This document shows positions 25,095 to 33,635 of a stretch of DNA of 64,000 nucleotides, one piece after another. The stretch is taken from contig DATJVY010000117.1 of the NCBI GenBank assembly GCA_035501615.1, positions 1 through 64,000 on the forward strand, written 5' to 3'. Position numbers and translations under genes: made by a program. The DNA is from RPRB01 sp035501615. Its GTDB lineage: Bacteria; Myxococcota; Myxococcia; Myxococcales; Myxococcaceae. The notes under the pieces are model-generated. The model was not told the DNA's origin. It searched no databases and saw only the letters and a program-made list of their open reading frames with translations. Within the stretch, counting starts at the first letter, position 1, and each line of letters begins with the position of its first letter.

Positions 25095-25550
25095 TCAGGA
25101 CGCCTCCCCGCTCCGGGGCAGGCCGCGCGCGAGGCGGTCGACCACGCCCAGGAGCGCAGGGCGATCGACCCTGCCCTCGGTGGCCTCGGAGAGCGCGAGC
25201 AGCTGCTCGAGCACCCATCGCGACACGAGGAGCAGCACCGGCCGCTCCCGCTCGGGGACTCCGGCCTCCTGGTATCTCCGGTTGCGCATGTAGTCGTCGT
25301 AGGCGTCGTGGTCCCGCCCGAGCTCCCAGCGCACGAGCTTCAGCGCCTCGGGAAGCACGGCGGGCGAGGGGCGCGGCGCCTCGGGCCCGAGGTGCTCGGC
25401 CACCCCGGTACCGGTCCGCGGATCGACCTCGTCGATCGGAAGCGGCCACCGCCCGAGGTCGCCGAGGAGCAGCCTCGCCGCCTCGTCGAGCAGGTGCTCC
25501 CGGAGCGGGACCGGCTTCTGGTCGAGAACGCGCTCCCAGCGGTTGCTCAC
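25095..25550 (-). CDS. Conserved-looking hypothetical protein
   Basis: 151 residues from a GTG at 25550. The longer frame to 26141 is the lipoprotein gene read out of frame. The sequence is largely helical and charged: RWERVLDQKPVPLREHLLDEAARLL at the start, then WELGRDHDAYDDYMRNRRYQEAG, then a hydrophobic helix LLLVSRWVLEQLLALSEAT. There is no signal peptide or membrane span, and I recognise no family. It lies between a lipoprotein and an SDR gene on the same strand with almost no spacing. Confidence 0.55.
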   Translation of the reverse strand: MSNRWERVLDQKPVPLREHLLDEAARLLLGDLGRWPLPIDEVDPRTGTGVAEHLGPEAPRPSPAVLPEALKLVRWELGRDHDAYDDYMRNRRYQEAGVPERERPVLLLVSRWVLEQLLALSEATEGRVDRPALLGVVDRLARGLPRSGEAS

Positions 25551-25564
25551 GTCGCCACGCCTCC

Positions 25565-26017
25565 TCACCGGTCGGGGACGATTCCCGCCTTGCGCAGATC
25601 GGCCGCGACCGTCGCGGCGATGTCGTCGGCGAAGGCCCCGGGGTCGGTCCGGTGAGTGCTGGTGCGCATGGCCCACATCGCCCGGTCGTCGGGCAGTGCC
25701 CAGAGCACCGTCTCGCCGACGAAGCGGTCCTCCTCGGTGGTGTACTCGGCGAAGGTCAGCGGCGCGGACCAGTACTCGTAGAACCCCGCGGCATCCCAGC
25801 CGGAGGAGACCGCACCGCCGACCACGACCGGGTTGACCTGCGTGGAGGCGAAGCTCTGGATGGTCTTGCTGATCAGGGGGTAACCGGTCGAGGTGAACAC
25901 CGCGAAGCTCTCGATGCGCCGCGAGGCCAGTGCGGGGTTGGCCCAGGTCGACACCACGCGGGTCGAGGCGCAGCCGGTGGCGATGGCCAGCAGGGCGGCG
26001 AGGAGGAGACGGCGCAT
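25565..26017 (-). CDS. DUF4136-like lipoprotein
   Basis: 150 residues. The N-terminus is a lipoprotein signal with the lipobox IATGC, so the mature protein begins at Cys16. The mature part opens with STRVVSTWANPALASRRIES and contains FVGETVLWALPDDRAMWAMRT and DDIAATVAADLRKAGIVPD. This layout resembles the DUF4136 family of small lipoproteins, an assignment by eye. It is the first gene of a probable lipoprotein-hypothetical-SDR operon and is divergent from the aldehyde dehydrogenase at 26150 (132 bases between). Confidence 0.62.
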   Translation of the reverse strand: MRRLLLAALLAIATGCASTRVVSTWANPALASRRIESFAVFTSTGYPLISKTIQSFASTQVNPVVVGGAVSSGWDAAGFYEYWSAPLTFAEYTTEEDRFVGETVLWALPDDRAMWAMRTSTHRTDPGAFADDIAATVAADLRKAGIVPDR

Positions 26018-26149
26018 GCTCCTCCTCTATCGCGGAGGGCGCTTCCCGGGCGAGCGCGAACCCGTCCCCCGTCCCCGGCCGGTCCGACACGACTCCGTCA
26101 CCGAGGGCGCGCTTGCGCAGCCCCCCGGACGCGAGGGACACATCCGGTC

Positions 26150-27637
26150 ATGTCCGACGCACGCAGCATGACCCCCCGGCTTCCCGAGGCGAAGCTCCTC
26201 ATCGACGGCGAGTCGGTCGCTCCGGCGGAGCGAGGCACCATCCCGGTCACCAATCCGGCGACCGGGGAGGTCTTCTTCCAGGCTCCGGCCGCCGGCCCTT
26301 CCGACGTGGACAAGGCGGTGCATGCCGCGCGCCGGGCGTTCGAGTCGGGACCGTGGGCGCGGATGAGCGCCCGGGAGCGCGGGAAGCTCGTCCGGAAGCT
26401 GGCCGACGCGCTCTGGGAGCGCCGCGAGGAGTTCGGGCTGGTCGCCTCGCTGGAGAACGGCAAGACCTTCCGGGAGGCGATCCGCGGGGACATCGCGCCC
26501 GCGAGCGCCACCCTGGCCTACGCCTCGGAGTGGTCGGACAAGATCGCCGGCGAGGTGCTCCCGGTGGACGGGAACTTCCTCACCTACGTGCTCCGCGAGC
26601 CGCTGGGCGTGGTCGCCGCCATCGTCCCCTGGAACTACCCGACCTGCCTCGCCTGCTGGAAGCTCGCACCCGCGCTCGCCACCGGCTGCACCGTCATCCT
26701 CAAGCCGAGCGAGCTCACACCGCTCACTGCCCTGAAGCTGGGCGAGCTGGCACGGGAGCTGGGCTTGCCGCCCGGCGTCCTGAACGTGCTCCCGGGGTAC
26801 GGCGCCCCCACCGGCGAGGCGCTGGCCCGGCACCCCGGCGTGGACAAGATCGCCTTCACCGGCTCGGTGCGCACCGCCCGTCGGCTCCTCCACGCCTCGG
26901 CGGACAGCAATCTGAAGAAGCTCACCCTGGAGCTGGGAGGGAAGAGCCCCCAGGTCGTCTTCGCCGACGCGGACCTGGACCGGGCGATCGAGGCCTGCTT
27001 CTGGGGAATCTTCGGGAACAAGGGCGAGGTGTGCAACGCCGGGAGCCGGGTGCTGGTGCAGGCCAGGGCCCACGACGCGTTCGTGGAGAGGCTGGTGACC
27101 CGGGCGCGGAAGATGGTCGTCGGCGATCCGCTCGATGAGCGCACCGAGATGGGCGCGCAGGTGAGCACCCACCAGCTGGAGACCATCCTCACCTACGTCG
27201 AGGCGGGCAGGAGCGAGGGCGCCACCCTGGCCTGCGGTGGCGAGCGCGACCGCGAGGGCTCGAAGGCGAAGGGGAACTTCCTCAAGCCCACCGTCTTCAC
27301 CGACGTGCAGCCCCACATGCGGATCGCCCAGGAGGAGATCTTCGGCCCGGTGCTCGCGGTGATGCGGTTCGAGGACGAGGCCCAGGCCCTGCGGGTGGCC
27401 AACGGCACGACCTACGGGCTCGCGGCCAGCATCTGGACCCGCGACGTGGCCCGGGCGCACGCCCTGGCCAGGCGGGTGCAGGCCGGCGTGGTGTGGATCA
27501 ACTGCTTCAACGAGTTCGACGACGCCGCGCCCTTCGGGGGCTACAAGGAGTCCGGCTGGGGCCGCGACCTCTCGGCGCACGCGCTCGAGAACTACACCCA
27601 GCTGAAGACGGTCTGGACCCACCTCCCGGAGGTCTGA
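26150..27637 (+). CDS. Aldehyde dehydrogenase (betaine/amino-aldehyde type)
   Basis: 495 residues from the ATG at 26150. The ALDH motifs are complete: VPWNYPTCLACWKLAPALA, FTGSVRTARRLL, the catalytic Glu in LELGGKSPQ, the catalytic Cys in NKGEVCNAGSRVLV, EEIFGPVLAV, and PFGGYKESGWGRDLS. The wording is closest to betaine- and aminoaldehyde dehydrogenases. It is the first of three genes spaced by three bases, before a glutamine-synthetase-like ligase and an iron alcohol dehydrogenase. In that setting it would oxidise the aldehyde made by the alcohol dehydrogenase, possibly as a gamma-glutamyl derivative. The pathway is an inference. Confidence 0.9.
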   Translation: MSDARSMTPRLPEAKLLIDGESVAPAERGTIPVTNPATGEVFFQAPAAGPSDVDKAVHAARRAFESGPWARMSARERGKLVRKLADALWERREEFGLVASLENGKTFREAIRGDIAPASATLAYASEWSDKIAGEVLPVDGNFLTYVLREPLGVVAAIVPWNYPTCLACWKLAPALATGCTVILKPSELTPLTALKLGELARELGLPPGVLNVLPGYGAPTGEALARHPGVDKIAFTGSVRTARRLLHASADSNLKKLTLELGGKSPQVVFADADLDRAIEACFWGIFGNKGEVCNAGSRVLVQARAHDAFVERLVTRARKMVVGDPLDERTEMGAQVSTHQLETILTYVEAGRSEGATLACGGERDREGSKAKGNFLKPTVFTDVQPHMRIAQEEIFGPVLAVMRFEDEAQALRVANGTTYGLAASIWTRDVARAHALARRVQAGVVWINCFNEFDDAAPFGGYKESGWGRDLSAHALENYTQLKTVWTHLPEV

Positions 27638-27640
27638 GCG

Positions 27641-29059
27641 ATGCCCCGCGCCGCCCGTGTCACCCGACGCCCCGCGCGTGCCAAGAAGCAGGCGAGGAGC
27701 GAGGAGGACCCGGTGGAGCCCGTCCTCCGCTGGCTCCGGGAGAAGGGCGCGACCCAGGTGAAGATCGCCGGCGTCGACCTCGACGGCGTGCTGCGGGGAA
27801 AGTACGTCAGCCTCGAGAAGTTCGCCTCGGCGGCCCGCGGTGGACTGGGCTTCTGCGACGTGGTCTTCGGCTGGGACCTGGCCGACGACCTCTACGACAA
27901 CGCCCGGGTCACCGGCTGGCACACCGGCTACCCGGACCTCCAGGCGCGGATCGACCTCTCCACCGCCCGGATGATTCCGTGGGAGCCCGCCACCGCGGCC
28001 TTCCTGCTCGACTTCGTGATGCCCGACGGATCGGACTACGAGCCCAGCCCGCGGGCGCTCTTGCGCCGGGTGGGTGAGCGGGCGCGCGCGATGGGCTTCC
28101 TCCCGAAGTTCGGGAGTGAGTACGAGTTCTTCATCTTCCGCGAGACGCCCTCCTCGCTGCGGGCCAAGGGCTTCCAGAACCTCGAGACGCTCGACCCGGG
28201 CATGTTCGGCTACTCCTGGCTCCGCACGTCGCAGAGCTCGGACCTGGTCCACGCCCTGCTCGACGGGTGCAACGCCTTCGGCCTCGACGTGGAGGGCTTC
28301 CACACCGAGACCGGCCCCGGCGTCTACGAGACCGCCATCCGCTACGACGTGCTGGAGCCCGCGGCCGACAAGTCGGTGCTCTTCAAGTCCGCGGTGAAGG
28401 AGATCTGCGCCCGGTACGATCTCACCGCCTGCTTCATGTCCAAGCCGAGCGCGCGGCTTCCGGGTTGCTCGGGCCACGTCCACCAGTCGCTGTGGACCCT
28501 GGATGGCGCGCGCAACGCCTTCCACGACCCGCGCGCCGACCACGGGCTCTCGGAGACCTTCCGCCACTACCTGGGCGGACAGCTGAGGCTGATGCCAGAG
28601 CTCACCGCGCTCTACTGGCCCAACGTCAACAGCTACAAGCGGAGCGTCGAGAACACCTGGGCGCCCACCTCGGCGACCTGGGGGCGTGAGAACCGGACCT
28701 GCGCCCTGCGGGTCATCGGGATCGACCCGAAGTCGATGCGGGTGGAGTTCCGCCTCCTCGGTGCGGACATGAACCCCTACGTCGGGATGGCGGCCTCGCT
28801 CGCCGCGGGGCTGTGGGGCATCGAGAATCGGATCGACCCCGGTGAGCCGGTGACCGGCAACGCCTACCGGAGCGACGCCGCCCCGCTGCCGCGGAACCTG
28901 CGCGACGCCGTGGCCCTGCTCGACCGGAGCACCGTCGCCCGCGAGCTCCTGGGCGAGGAGTTCGTCGACCACTACCTGCGCACCCGCACCTGGGAGGTCC
29001 GGCAGTACGAGCGGGCCGTCACCACGTGGGAGCTGGAGCGCTACTTCGAGCTGGCCTGA
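27641..29059 (+). CDS. Glutamine-synthetase-family ligase (gamma-glutamyl-amine synthetase type)
   Basis: 472 residues. The GS fold markers are present: GVDLDGVLRGKYVS in the N-terminal domain, the metal-ligand segment FGSEYEFFIF, ETGPGVYE, the His motif GHVHQSLW, ENRTCALRV for ATP/glutamate, and RVEFRLLGADMNPYVGMAA. A basic N-terminal tail of about 20 residues is extra. The NPYVGMAASLAAGL wording and the absence of the adenylylation Tyr loop fit the PuuA/IpuC/GlnA4 group, which joins glutamate to amines rather than ammonia. The flanking alcohol and aldehyde dehydrogenases support an amine or amino-alcohol substrate. True glutamine synthetase is less likely. Confidence 0.85.
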   Translation: MPRAARVTRRPARAKKQARSEEDPVEPVLRWLREKGATQVKIAGVDLDGVLRGKYVSLEKFASAARGGLGFCDVVFGWDLADDLYDNARVTGWHTGYPDLQARIDLSTARMIPWEPATAAFLLDFVMPDGSDYEPSPRALLRRVGERARAMGFLPKFGSEYEFFIFRETPSSLRAKGFQNLETLDPGMFGYSWLRTSQSSDLVHALLDGCNAFGLDVEGFHTETGPGVYETAIRYDVLEPAADKSVLFKSAVKEICARYDLTACFMSKPSARLPGCSGHVHQSLWTLDGARNAFHDPRADHGLSETFRHYLGGQLRLMPELTALYWPNVNSYKRSVENTWAPTSATWGRENRTCALRVIGIDPKSMRVEFRLLGADMNPYVGMAASLAAGLWGIENRIDPGEPVTGNAYRSDAAPLPRNLRDAVALLDRSTVARELLGEEFVDHYLRTRTWEVRQYERAVTTWELERYFELA

Positions 29060-29062
29060 CCC

Positions 29063-30253
29063 ATGGATACCTCCTTCTTCGACCTCCCGGCCGCCGCGCG
29101 AATCACCGTCATGTCCTGGCCCACCCGCATCGTCCTCGGGGCGGGTGCGCTGAAGCTCCTGCCGGACGAGGTGAAGCGCCTGGAGATGCGCCGGCCGCTG
29201 CTGGTCACCGACGTCGGCGTGCTGAAGGCCGGCCTCGCCGACCGGGTGATGGCGGTGCTCGGCGAGGCGGGCATCGTGCACGTGCTCTTCGACCGCGTGA
29301 CCCCCGACCCGACGGAGCGCGACGTGTTCGCCGGGCTCGAGGCGTACCGGACCGGCGGCTGCGACGGCATCATCGCCCTCGGGGGCGGCAGCCCGCTCGA
29401 TGCGGCGAAGCTGGTGCAGCTCCTCACCAGCCACTCGCCCCCGCTGAGCCGCTACGACGACGCGACCGGCGGAGACCGCTTCGTCGTGCATCCGCTCCCG
29501 CCGCTCATCGCCATCCCCACCACTGCCGGCACCGGGAGCGAGGTGAGCCGGAGCGGGGTGGCCTTCCTCGAGGACACCGGACGGAAGACGGTCATCTTCG
29601 CGCCGGCGTTGCTCCCTCGGTGCGCGATCTGCGATCCCGAGCTGACCTTCGGGCTCCCGCCGCGTGCCACCGCCGCCACCGGCCTCGACGCGTTCACCCA
29701 CTGCCTCGAGGCGTACCTCAGCAACGGCTTCCACCCCCTGGCGGACGCCGTGTCCATCGATGGGATCCGGCGCGTCGCCCGTGCCCTCCCGATGGTGCTG
29801 CGGGAGCCGACGAACCTTCCGGCGCGCCTGGACATGATGATCGCGGCCATGGAGGGGGCGATGGCCTTCCAGAAGGGGCTGGGGAACGCCCACGCGCTCG
29901 CGCACGCGCTCACCCCCGTCGCCGGCCTCCACCACGGGCTGGCGAACGCCGTGGTCCTCCCCTCGGTGATGGCCTTCAACCGCAGCGCGGTCTCGGCCCG
30001 CCTGGCGCGGGTGGCGATCGCCATGGGCGAGCCCGCCGGACCGGTGGAGGAGGTGCTCGCCGGGATCGCCATCGACCGTGTGCGGCGGCTGGTGGCCGAC
30101 GCGGGGCTACCGACCCGGCTCTCGCAGGCAGGAGTGAAGGAGCCGGACCTGCCGCGCATCGCGGCGCTCGCCTTCCGCGACGCCTCTCACCAGGGCAACC
30201 CCCGGCCGACCACCGAGGCCGACCTCCTCGCCATCGCCCGCGCCGCCCTCTGA
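29063..30253 (+). CDS. Iron-containing alcohol dehydrogenase
   Basis: 396 residues. GGGSPLDAAKLV (about 110-121) binds the dinucleotide. The metal ligands of the family are present: an Asp and His in GLDAFTHCLEAYLS, and His residues in GNAHALAHALTPVAGLHHGLANA. The length and the order of motifs fit group III Fe-ADHs such as FucO and EutG. It starts three bases after the GS-like gene, so the three genes form one operon. In that context it probably oxidises an alcohol group (for example of a gamma-glutamyl amino alcohol) to the aldehyde used by the first gene. Confidence 0.9.
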   Translation: MDTSFFDLPAAARITVMSWPTRIVLGAGALKLLPDEVKRLEMRRPLLVTDVGVLKAGLADRVMAVLGEAGIVHVLFDRVTPDPTERDVFAGLEAYRTGGCDGIIALGGGSPLDAAKLVQLLTSHSPPLSRYDDATGGDRFVVHPLPPLIAIPTTAGTGSEVSRSGVAFLEDTGRKTVIFAPALLPRCAICDPELTFGLPPRATAATGLDAFTHCLEAYLSNGFHPLADAVSIDGIRRVARALPMVLREPTNLPARLDMMIAAMEGAMAFQKGLGNAHALAHALTPVAGLHHGLANAVVLPSVMAFNRSAVSARLARVAIAMGEPAGPVEEVLAGIAIDRVRRLVADAGLPTRLSQAGVKEPDLPRIAALAFRDASHQGNPRPTTEADLLAIARAAL

Positions 30254-30313
30254 CGTCCCAGGCTCAGCCCCCCGCCCCAGTGGGACGCCTGCGGACCGGC
30301 GCAAAGGCGCCGG
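30254..30313. terminator. Two hairpins between convergent genes
   Basis: CGTCCCA (30254-30260) pairs with TGGGACG (30281-30287). CCGGCGC (30296-30302) pairs with GCGCCGG (30307-30313) across the loop AAAG. Both lie just after the alcohol dehydrogenase stop and before the end of the opposite lipoprotein gene. No U tract follows, so they are possible Rho-assisted or bidirectional terminators. Confidence 0.4.
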
Positions 30314-30324
30314 GTCGATCGGGC

Positions 30325-30831
30325 TCAGCCGGGGCGGTTCGTCGCCGCGGGCTCGGACGGCCGCGGAACGAGGGTTCCGGGCTTCGGCTCGTTCGACTCG
30401 GTGGGGATGAAGTCGATGGTGTCCACCACCACCTTGCCGGGCATGCGGAAGTCGATGGGGTTGAAGCTCGGGCTGGCCATCTCGTTGAGCTGGTTGGCCA
30501 CGCTCGCGGCCTCGAGGCGCTGGTCCGAGAAGAAGACGTGGATCTTCACCGGGCCCTCCTCGACCGGGATCCGGTAGGCCAGGCCGAGCACCGGTTCGCC
30601 GGCGGGACACTTCACCGAGACGTTGGTCTTGCTCATCGTGAGCTGGCGGACCACCCGCTTCGCTGAGTGGGTGAAGATCAGGCAGTACGGCATCTGACCT
30701 TCGCTGGGGACGAACTGCACGGTGTCCCCGGAGATGCGCCGGAGCTCCACGCGCTGAGCTGGTGCGCCGGTGCGGGCGCACGCGGCGAGCAGCACGAGGC
30801 CGACTCCGGCGACGAGAGGACGAATGTTCAC
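30325..30831 (-). CDS. Lipoprotein of unknown function
   Basis: 168 residues from a GTG at 30831. The longer frame to 31056 overlaps the glycosyltransferase gene and is a shadow. The signal ends in the lipobox LLAAC, followed by ARTGAPAQRVELRR. The mature domain has only two Cys (YCLIF and VKCPAGE), several beta-type strands and a conserved-looking C-terminal PGKVVVDTIDFIPTESNEPKP. It lies 37 bases downstream of the glycosyltransferase gene in the same direction and may share its transcript. I recognise no family. Confidence 0.62.
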   Translation of the reverse strand: MNIRPLVAGVGLVLLAACARTGAPAQRVELRRISGDTVQFVPSEGQMPYCLIFTHSAKRVVRQLTMSKTNVSVKCPAGEPVLGLAYRIPVEEGPVKIHVFFSDQRLEAASVANQLNEMASPSFNPIDFRMPGKVVVDTIDFIPTESNEPKPGTLVPRPSEPAATNRPG

Positions 30832-30868
30832 GGCTCTCCCCTTTCCCGCGGGTGAGCTCGCCCAGCGC

Positions 30869-32686
30869 TCAGGGGCGCCGGTAGACGACCACCTGCGGAG
30901 TCTCGTCGAGGTACAGGCCCGTCGAGGGGACCCAGGTCCCGAAGGCCTGCCAGACCAAGACCTCCTGCTCGCGGAACTCCTGGTGGTACTGAACGGCCGC
31001 GAGGTCCGCGTCCTCGGGGCCCCCCACGGGCACCACGTCCGTCCGCAGCATCCCATTGCGCTGGTAGTCGCGGAAGGAGAGCCCGTTCACCTCGTGCAGC
31101 CAGACCCGGGCACCCTGTCGGGCGTTCGCATCGATCCACGGCAGCACCCCGGTGACATTGTTGCTCCAGTACTGACGCTGCAGCCCGAGGCTGGCCGCGC
31201 CGGGGATACCACCCGCCAGCTCTCCGTAGGCGGACGTGCCGTACGGGTGCACATGGACGGTCAGCGTCAAGGCCGGGAGCAGAACGACGGCCCCGAGCGC
31301 GAGAGTCGCCGCGATGGCGCGGCGCGGCGCGAGCGGGAGCGCCGACGCGAGCCCCACCGACGCCCGGCCGAACTCCCGCCCCGCCAGAAGCGCGAGGAAT
31401 GGCATCGAGGGGAGCCAGTGCTTCACCCCCCCGAAGTGCGGCACATCAGGGAGGCTGATGAGAACGATCGAGAAGAGCGCATTCACGCCCAGCAGCCACT
31501 CGGCCGAGCCCCCGCGCCCGAACCGCCGTCCGAGCGCCGGGACGAGGTCGCCGAGGTTCCGCACGGCGGTGCGGAGGAGCCCCACCCCCATCGGGAGGAG
31601 CAGGGAGACGGGGAGGGTGAGCGCGGTGACGACGAAGACGTAGGACAGCGGGAACGGTGGGGCCCGCAGCACGTCTCCGAAGTAGGTCCAGGCGTAGTGG
31701 ACGTGCGTGGCGTGGAAGTCGAAGTACCAGGCCAGGCGGTCGACCGGGTGGTACCAGAGCCACGGCCAGTGGACGTAGAAGACCGCTGGCCCGAGGAGGC
31801 CCATCGCGACCAGCGGGGCGATCGGGACGAACGCCGCCGGGTCCACGGTCCGGAGCCGGACCGCGAGCACGACGAGACCGCCCACCAGCGCCACGACGCC
31901 GAAGGTCTGCGGAGAGAGCAGCTGCCACGACTGCACCAGCCCCTCCCGCCCCCTCACGACGAGCACCAACAGCGCGTAGCCGAGGAAGGCCAGCGCGGCC
32001 TGGGCCATCCGGACCAGCACCGACCGGCCGTCCGCTCCGGCCGTCCGCCACGCGGCCCGCACGCCGAAAGGGGTGAGCACCACCGGAAGGAAGAAGGCGT
32101 TGTGCTTGGTGGCCAGCGCCAGGCCGAAGGCCAGCCCGACCCAGGGCGCGAGCCGGAGGTCCTCCTCGGCGCGCCAGAAGAGGTACACGACGAGGAACCA
32201 CATCGCCGCCACCGGCATGTCGAAGCAGGCCAGGTGGGCGTGGAAGAAGTGGCGGGGGACGACGAAGAAGCACAGCGCGGCGAAGAGCCCGGCGCGCCTC
32301 CCCCAGAGCACCGAGCCCCAGGCGTGGAGGAGCGCGGGAATCAGCGCGGCGACCGCGAAGGCGGGAAGGCGGAAGCCGGCCGCGGGACGAACCCAGCCCA
32401 GGGTGGAGTGGAAGAGCGCATGCGACCACCCGTAGAGCGACTTCATCAGCATCGGGTGCTCGTGGTTGAAGTCGAACGCCTGTGAGATGCCCCGGTCGCT
32501 CAGCGCGGAGGCCGGAGCGTGGAAGAGGAGCGCCCACCAGCGGGCGAACTGCTCTGCCGCGGCGAAGTAGACGCTCTCGTCCCGGACGAAGCCCACCGGA
32601 CGCTCGGTGGCCCAGAGCACGACGAAGGTCACGAGCCCGAGGCCGAGCGCGATGCGGCGGTCGAGCGGCGAGGGAGCCCGGCTCAT
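30869..32686 (-). CDS. GT39-type membrane glycosyltransferase (ArnT/PMT superfamily)
   Basis: 605 residues from the ATG at 32686, with about 11-13 hydrophobic segments. The first periplasmic loop carries the acidic motif RDESVYF (about residue 38) and a DFNHEHPMLMK motif near residue 75. Both are typical of the GT-C families that use polyprenyl-phosphate sugars. A soluble C-terminal part (about 520-605) ends in ETPQVVVYRRP. Such enzymes add a sugar to lipids or proteins on the outer face of the inner membrane. The start overlaps the stop of the upstream gene (ATGA), so they are coupled. The acceptor is unknown. Confidence 0.85.
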   Translation of the reverse strand: MSRAPSPLDRRIALGLGLVTFVVLWATERPVGFVRDESVYFAAAEQFARWWALLFHAPASALSDRGISQAFDFNHEHPMLMKSLYGWSHALFHSTLGWVRPAAGFRLPAFAVAALIPALLHAWGSVLWGRRAGLFAALCFFVVPRHFFHAHLACFDMPVAAMWFLVVYLFWRAEEDLRLAPWVGLAFGLALATKHNAFFLPVVLTPFGVRAAWRTAGADGRSVLVRMAQAALAFLGYALLVLVVRGREGLVQSWQLLSPQTFGVVALVGGLVVLAVRLRTVDPAAFVPIAPLVAMGLLGPAVFYVHWPWLWYHPVDRLAWYFDFHATHVHYAWTYFGDVLRAPPFPLSYVFVVTALTLPVSLLLPMGVGLLRTAVRNLGDLVPALGRRFGRGGSAEWLLGVNALFSIVLISLPDVPHFGGVKHWLPSMPFLALLAGREFGRASVGLASALPLAPRRAIAATLALGAVVLLPALTLTVHVHPYGTSAYGELAGGIPGAASLGLQRQYWSNNVTGVLPWIDANARQGARVWLHEVNGLSFRDYQRNGMLRTDVVPVGGPEDADLAAVQYHQEFREQEVLVWQAFGTWVPSTGLYLDETPQVVVYRRP

Positions 32687-33579
32687 CGCGCAGCCCCCAG
32701 CGCGCGCAACCGGACGCAGAGCTGGCGATCCTGCGGGTTCGACGTCTCGATCCGGAGGCTCCACGGTCCCGCGGCCGAGGCCGGCGACTCGCCGCGGACG
32801 AGGCCCTCGTGCGCGCCGGGGATGCGAAGGTGGAGCGCGCCGGCGGGGCTCTCCAGCCGGAGGTGCACCTCTGCCCGTCCCGGCAGCCAGGCGTGCTCCC
32901 AGACGATTCCTGCCTCGAGCAGCAGCGCGTCGGCGGCCGGGCCCTCCGGCAACCGGAGGGTGAGCGCACGACCACCCCCTGGGGGCACGACGTCGAGGCA
33001 GCGCACCGGCTGATAGAGGACCTCGTGCCAGGACACCTCGACCGAGGCGTCGAACGGACACTGCACCCGCGCCCCGGAACGCTGGCAGGGGCCTCCGCCC
33101 TCCACCGCGACCTCCAGGCGATCGAAGGCGTCGGCGGCAGAGAGGACGACGCGCCGGGCGCGGCCGTTCCGGTAGGCGGTGAGCGTGAGCGGACCGAACT
33201 GGCGCGCCTCGGCGAGCCGTGTCCGGTCGGGAAGGAAGTTGCGCCGGAAGTCGGCGTCCGGTGTTCTCGGGAGCCGCGTGTTCGCGAGCACCCAGACCCG
33301 GGGGTGGGCGACGAGGTCGTCCGTCGTGTCTCCGAGGTACCCCACCACCGGGAGGTCCGGCGGAAGGAAGAGCCGGGCGCGCTCGGTCCACCACGGGTGG
33401 AGAAGCACCACGTCGCCCGGGGCACGTTCCGCCGCCAGGGCCTCGGCCACTCCGCGGTAGTCCGCGTCGGAGGGAAAGGCGCGAGGCAATTGCAGCTGGA
33501 AGCCCAGTCCCAGGAGCGCCACGAGCAGCAGGGCCAGCGCAGGCGAGGCGGAGCGCAGTCTGTGGGCCGTCTCGTTCAC
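32683..33579 (-). CDS. Membrane-anchored protein coupled to the GT39 glycosyltransferase
   Basis: 298 residues from a GTG at 33579. The upstream part of the same frame is the beta-propeller gene out of frame. One N-terminal hydrophobic segment (about 12-32) anchors a soluble domain. Its first part (RAPGDVVLLHPWWTERARLF, DFRRNFLPDRTRLAEARQFG) looks like the C-terminal soluble domain found in some GT39 proteins. The second part is beta-rich and contains a likely disulfide pair (PCQRSGARVQCP). The four-base overlap with the glycosyltransferase start suggests joint action, possibly as a separate periplasmic subunit. Confidence 0.65.
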   Translation of the reverse strand: MNETAHRLRSASPALALLLVALLGLGFQLQLPRAFPSDADYRGVAEALAAERAPGDVVLLHPWWTERARLFLPPDLPVVGYLGDTTDDLVAHPRVWVLANTRLPRTPDADFRRNFLPDRTRLAEARQFGPLTLTAYRNGRARRVVLSAADAFDRLEVAVEGGGPCQRSGARVQCPFDASVEVSWHEVLYQPVRCLDVVPPGGGRALTLRLPEGPAADALLLEAGIVWEHAWLPGRAEVHLRLESPAGALHLRIPGAHEGLVRGESPASAAGPWSLRIETSNPQDRQLCVRLRALGAAR

Positions 33580-33635
33580 GGGCGGCCCCAGAGCTTTAAC
33601 ACTTCCCGGCCGAGCGCCATCGCCCCGTGCGGCCC

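Noticed and set aside
26027..29935. A 1302-codon open frame on the minus strand across the aldehyde dehydrogenase, GS-like and alcohol dehydrogenase genes
   Set aside because: It is antisense to three clear enzymes. The translation is rich in Arg, Gly, His and Glu with no domain. Such frames are expected opposite high-GC genes.
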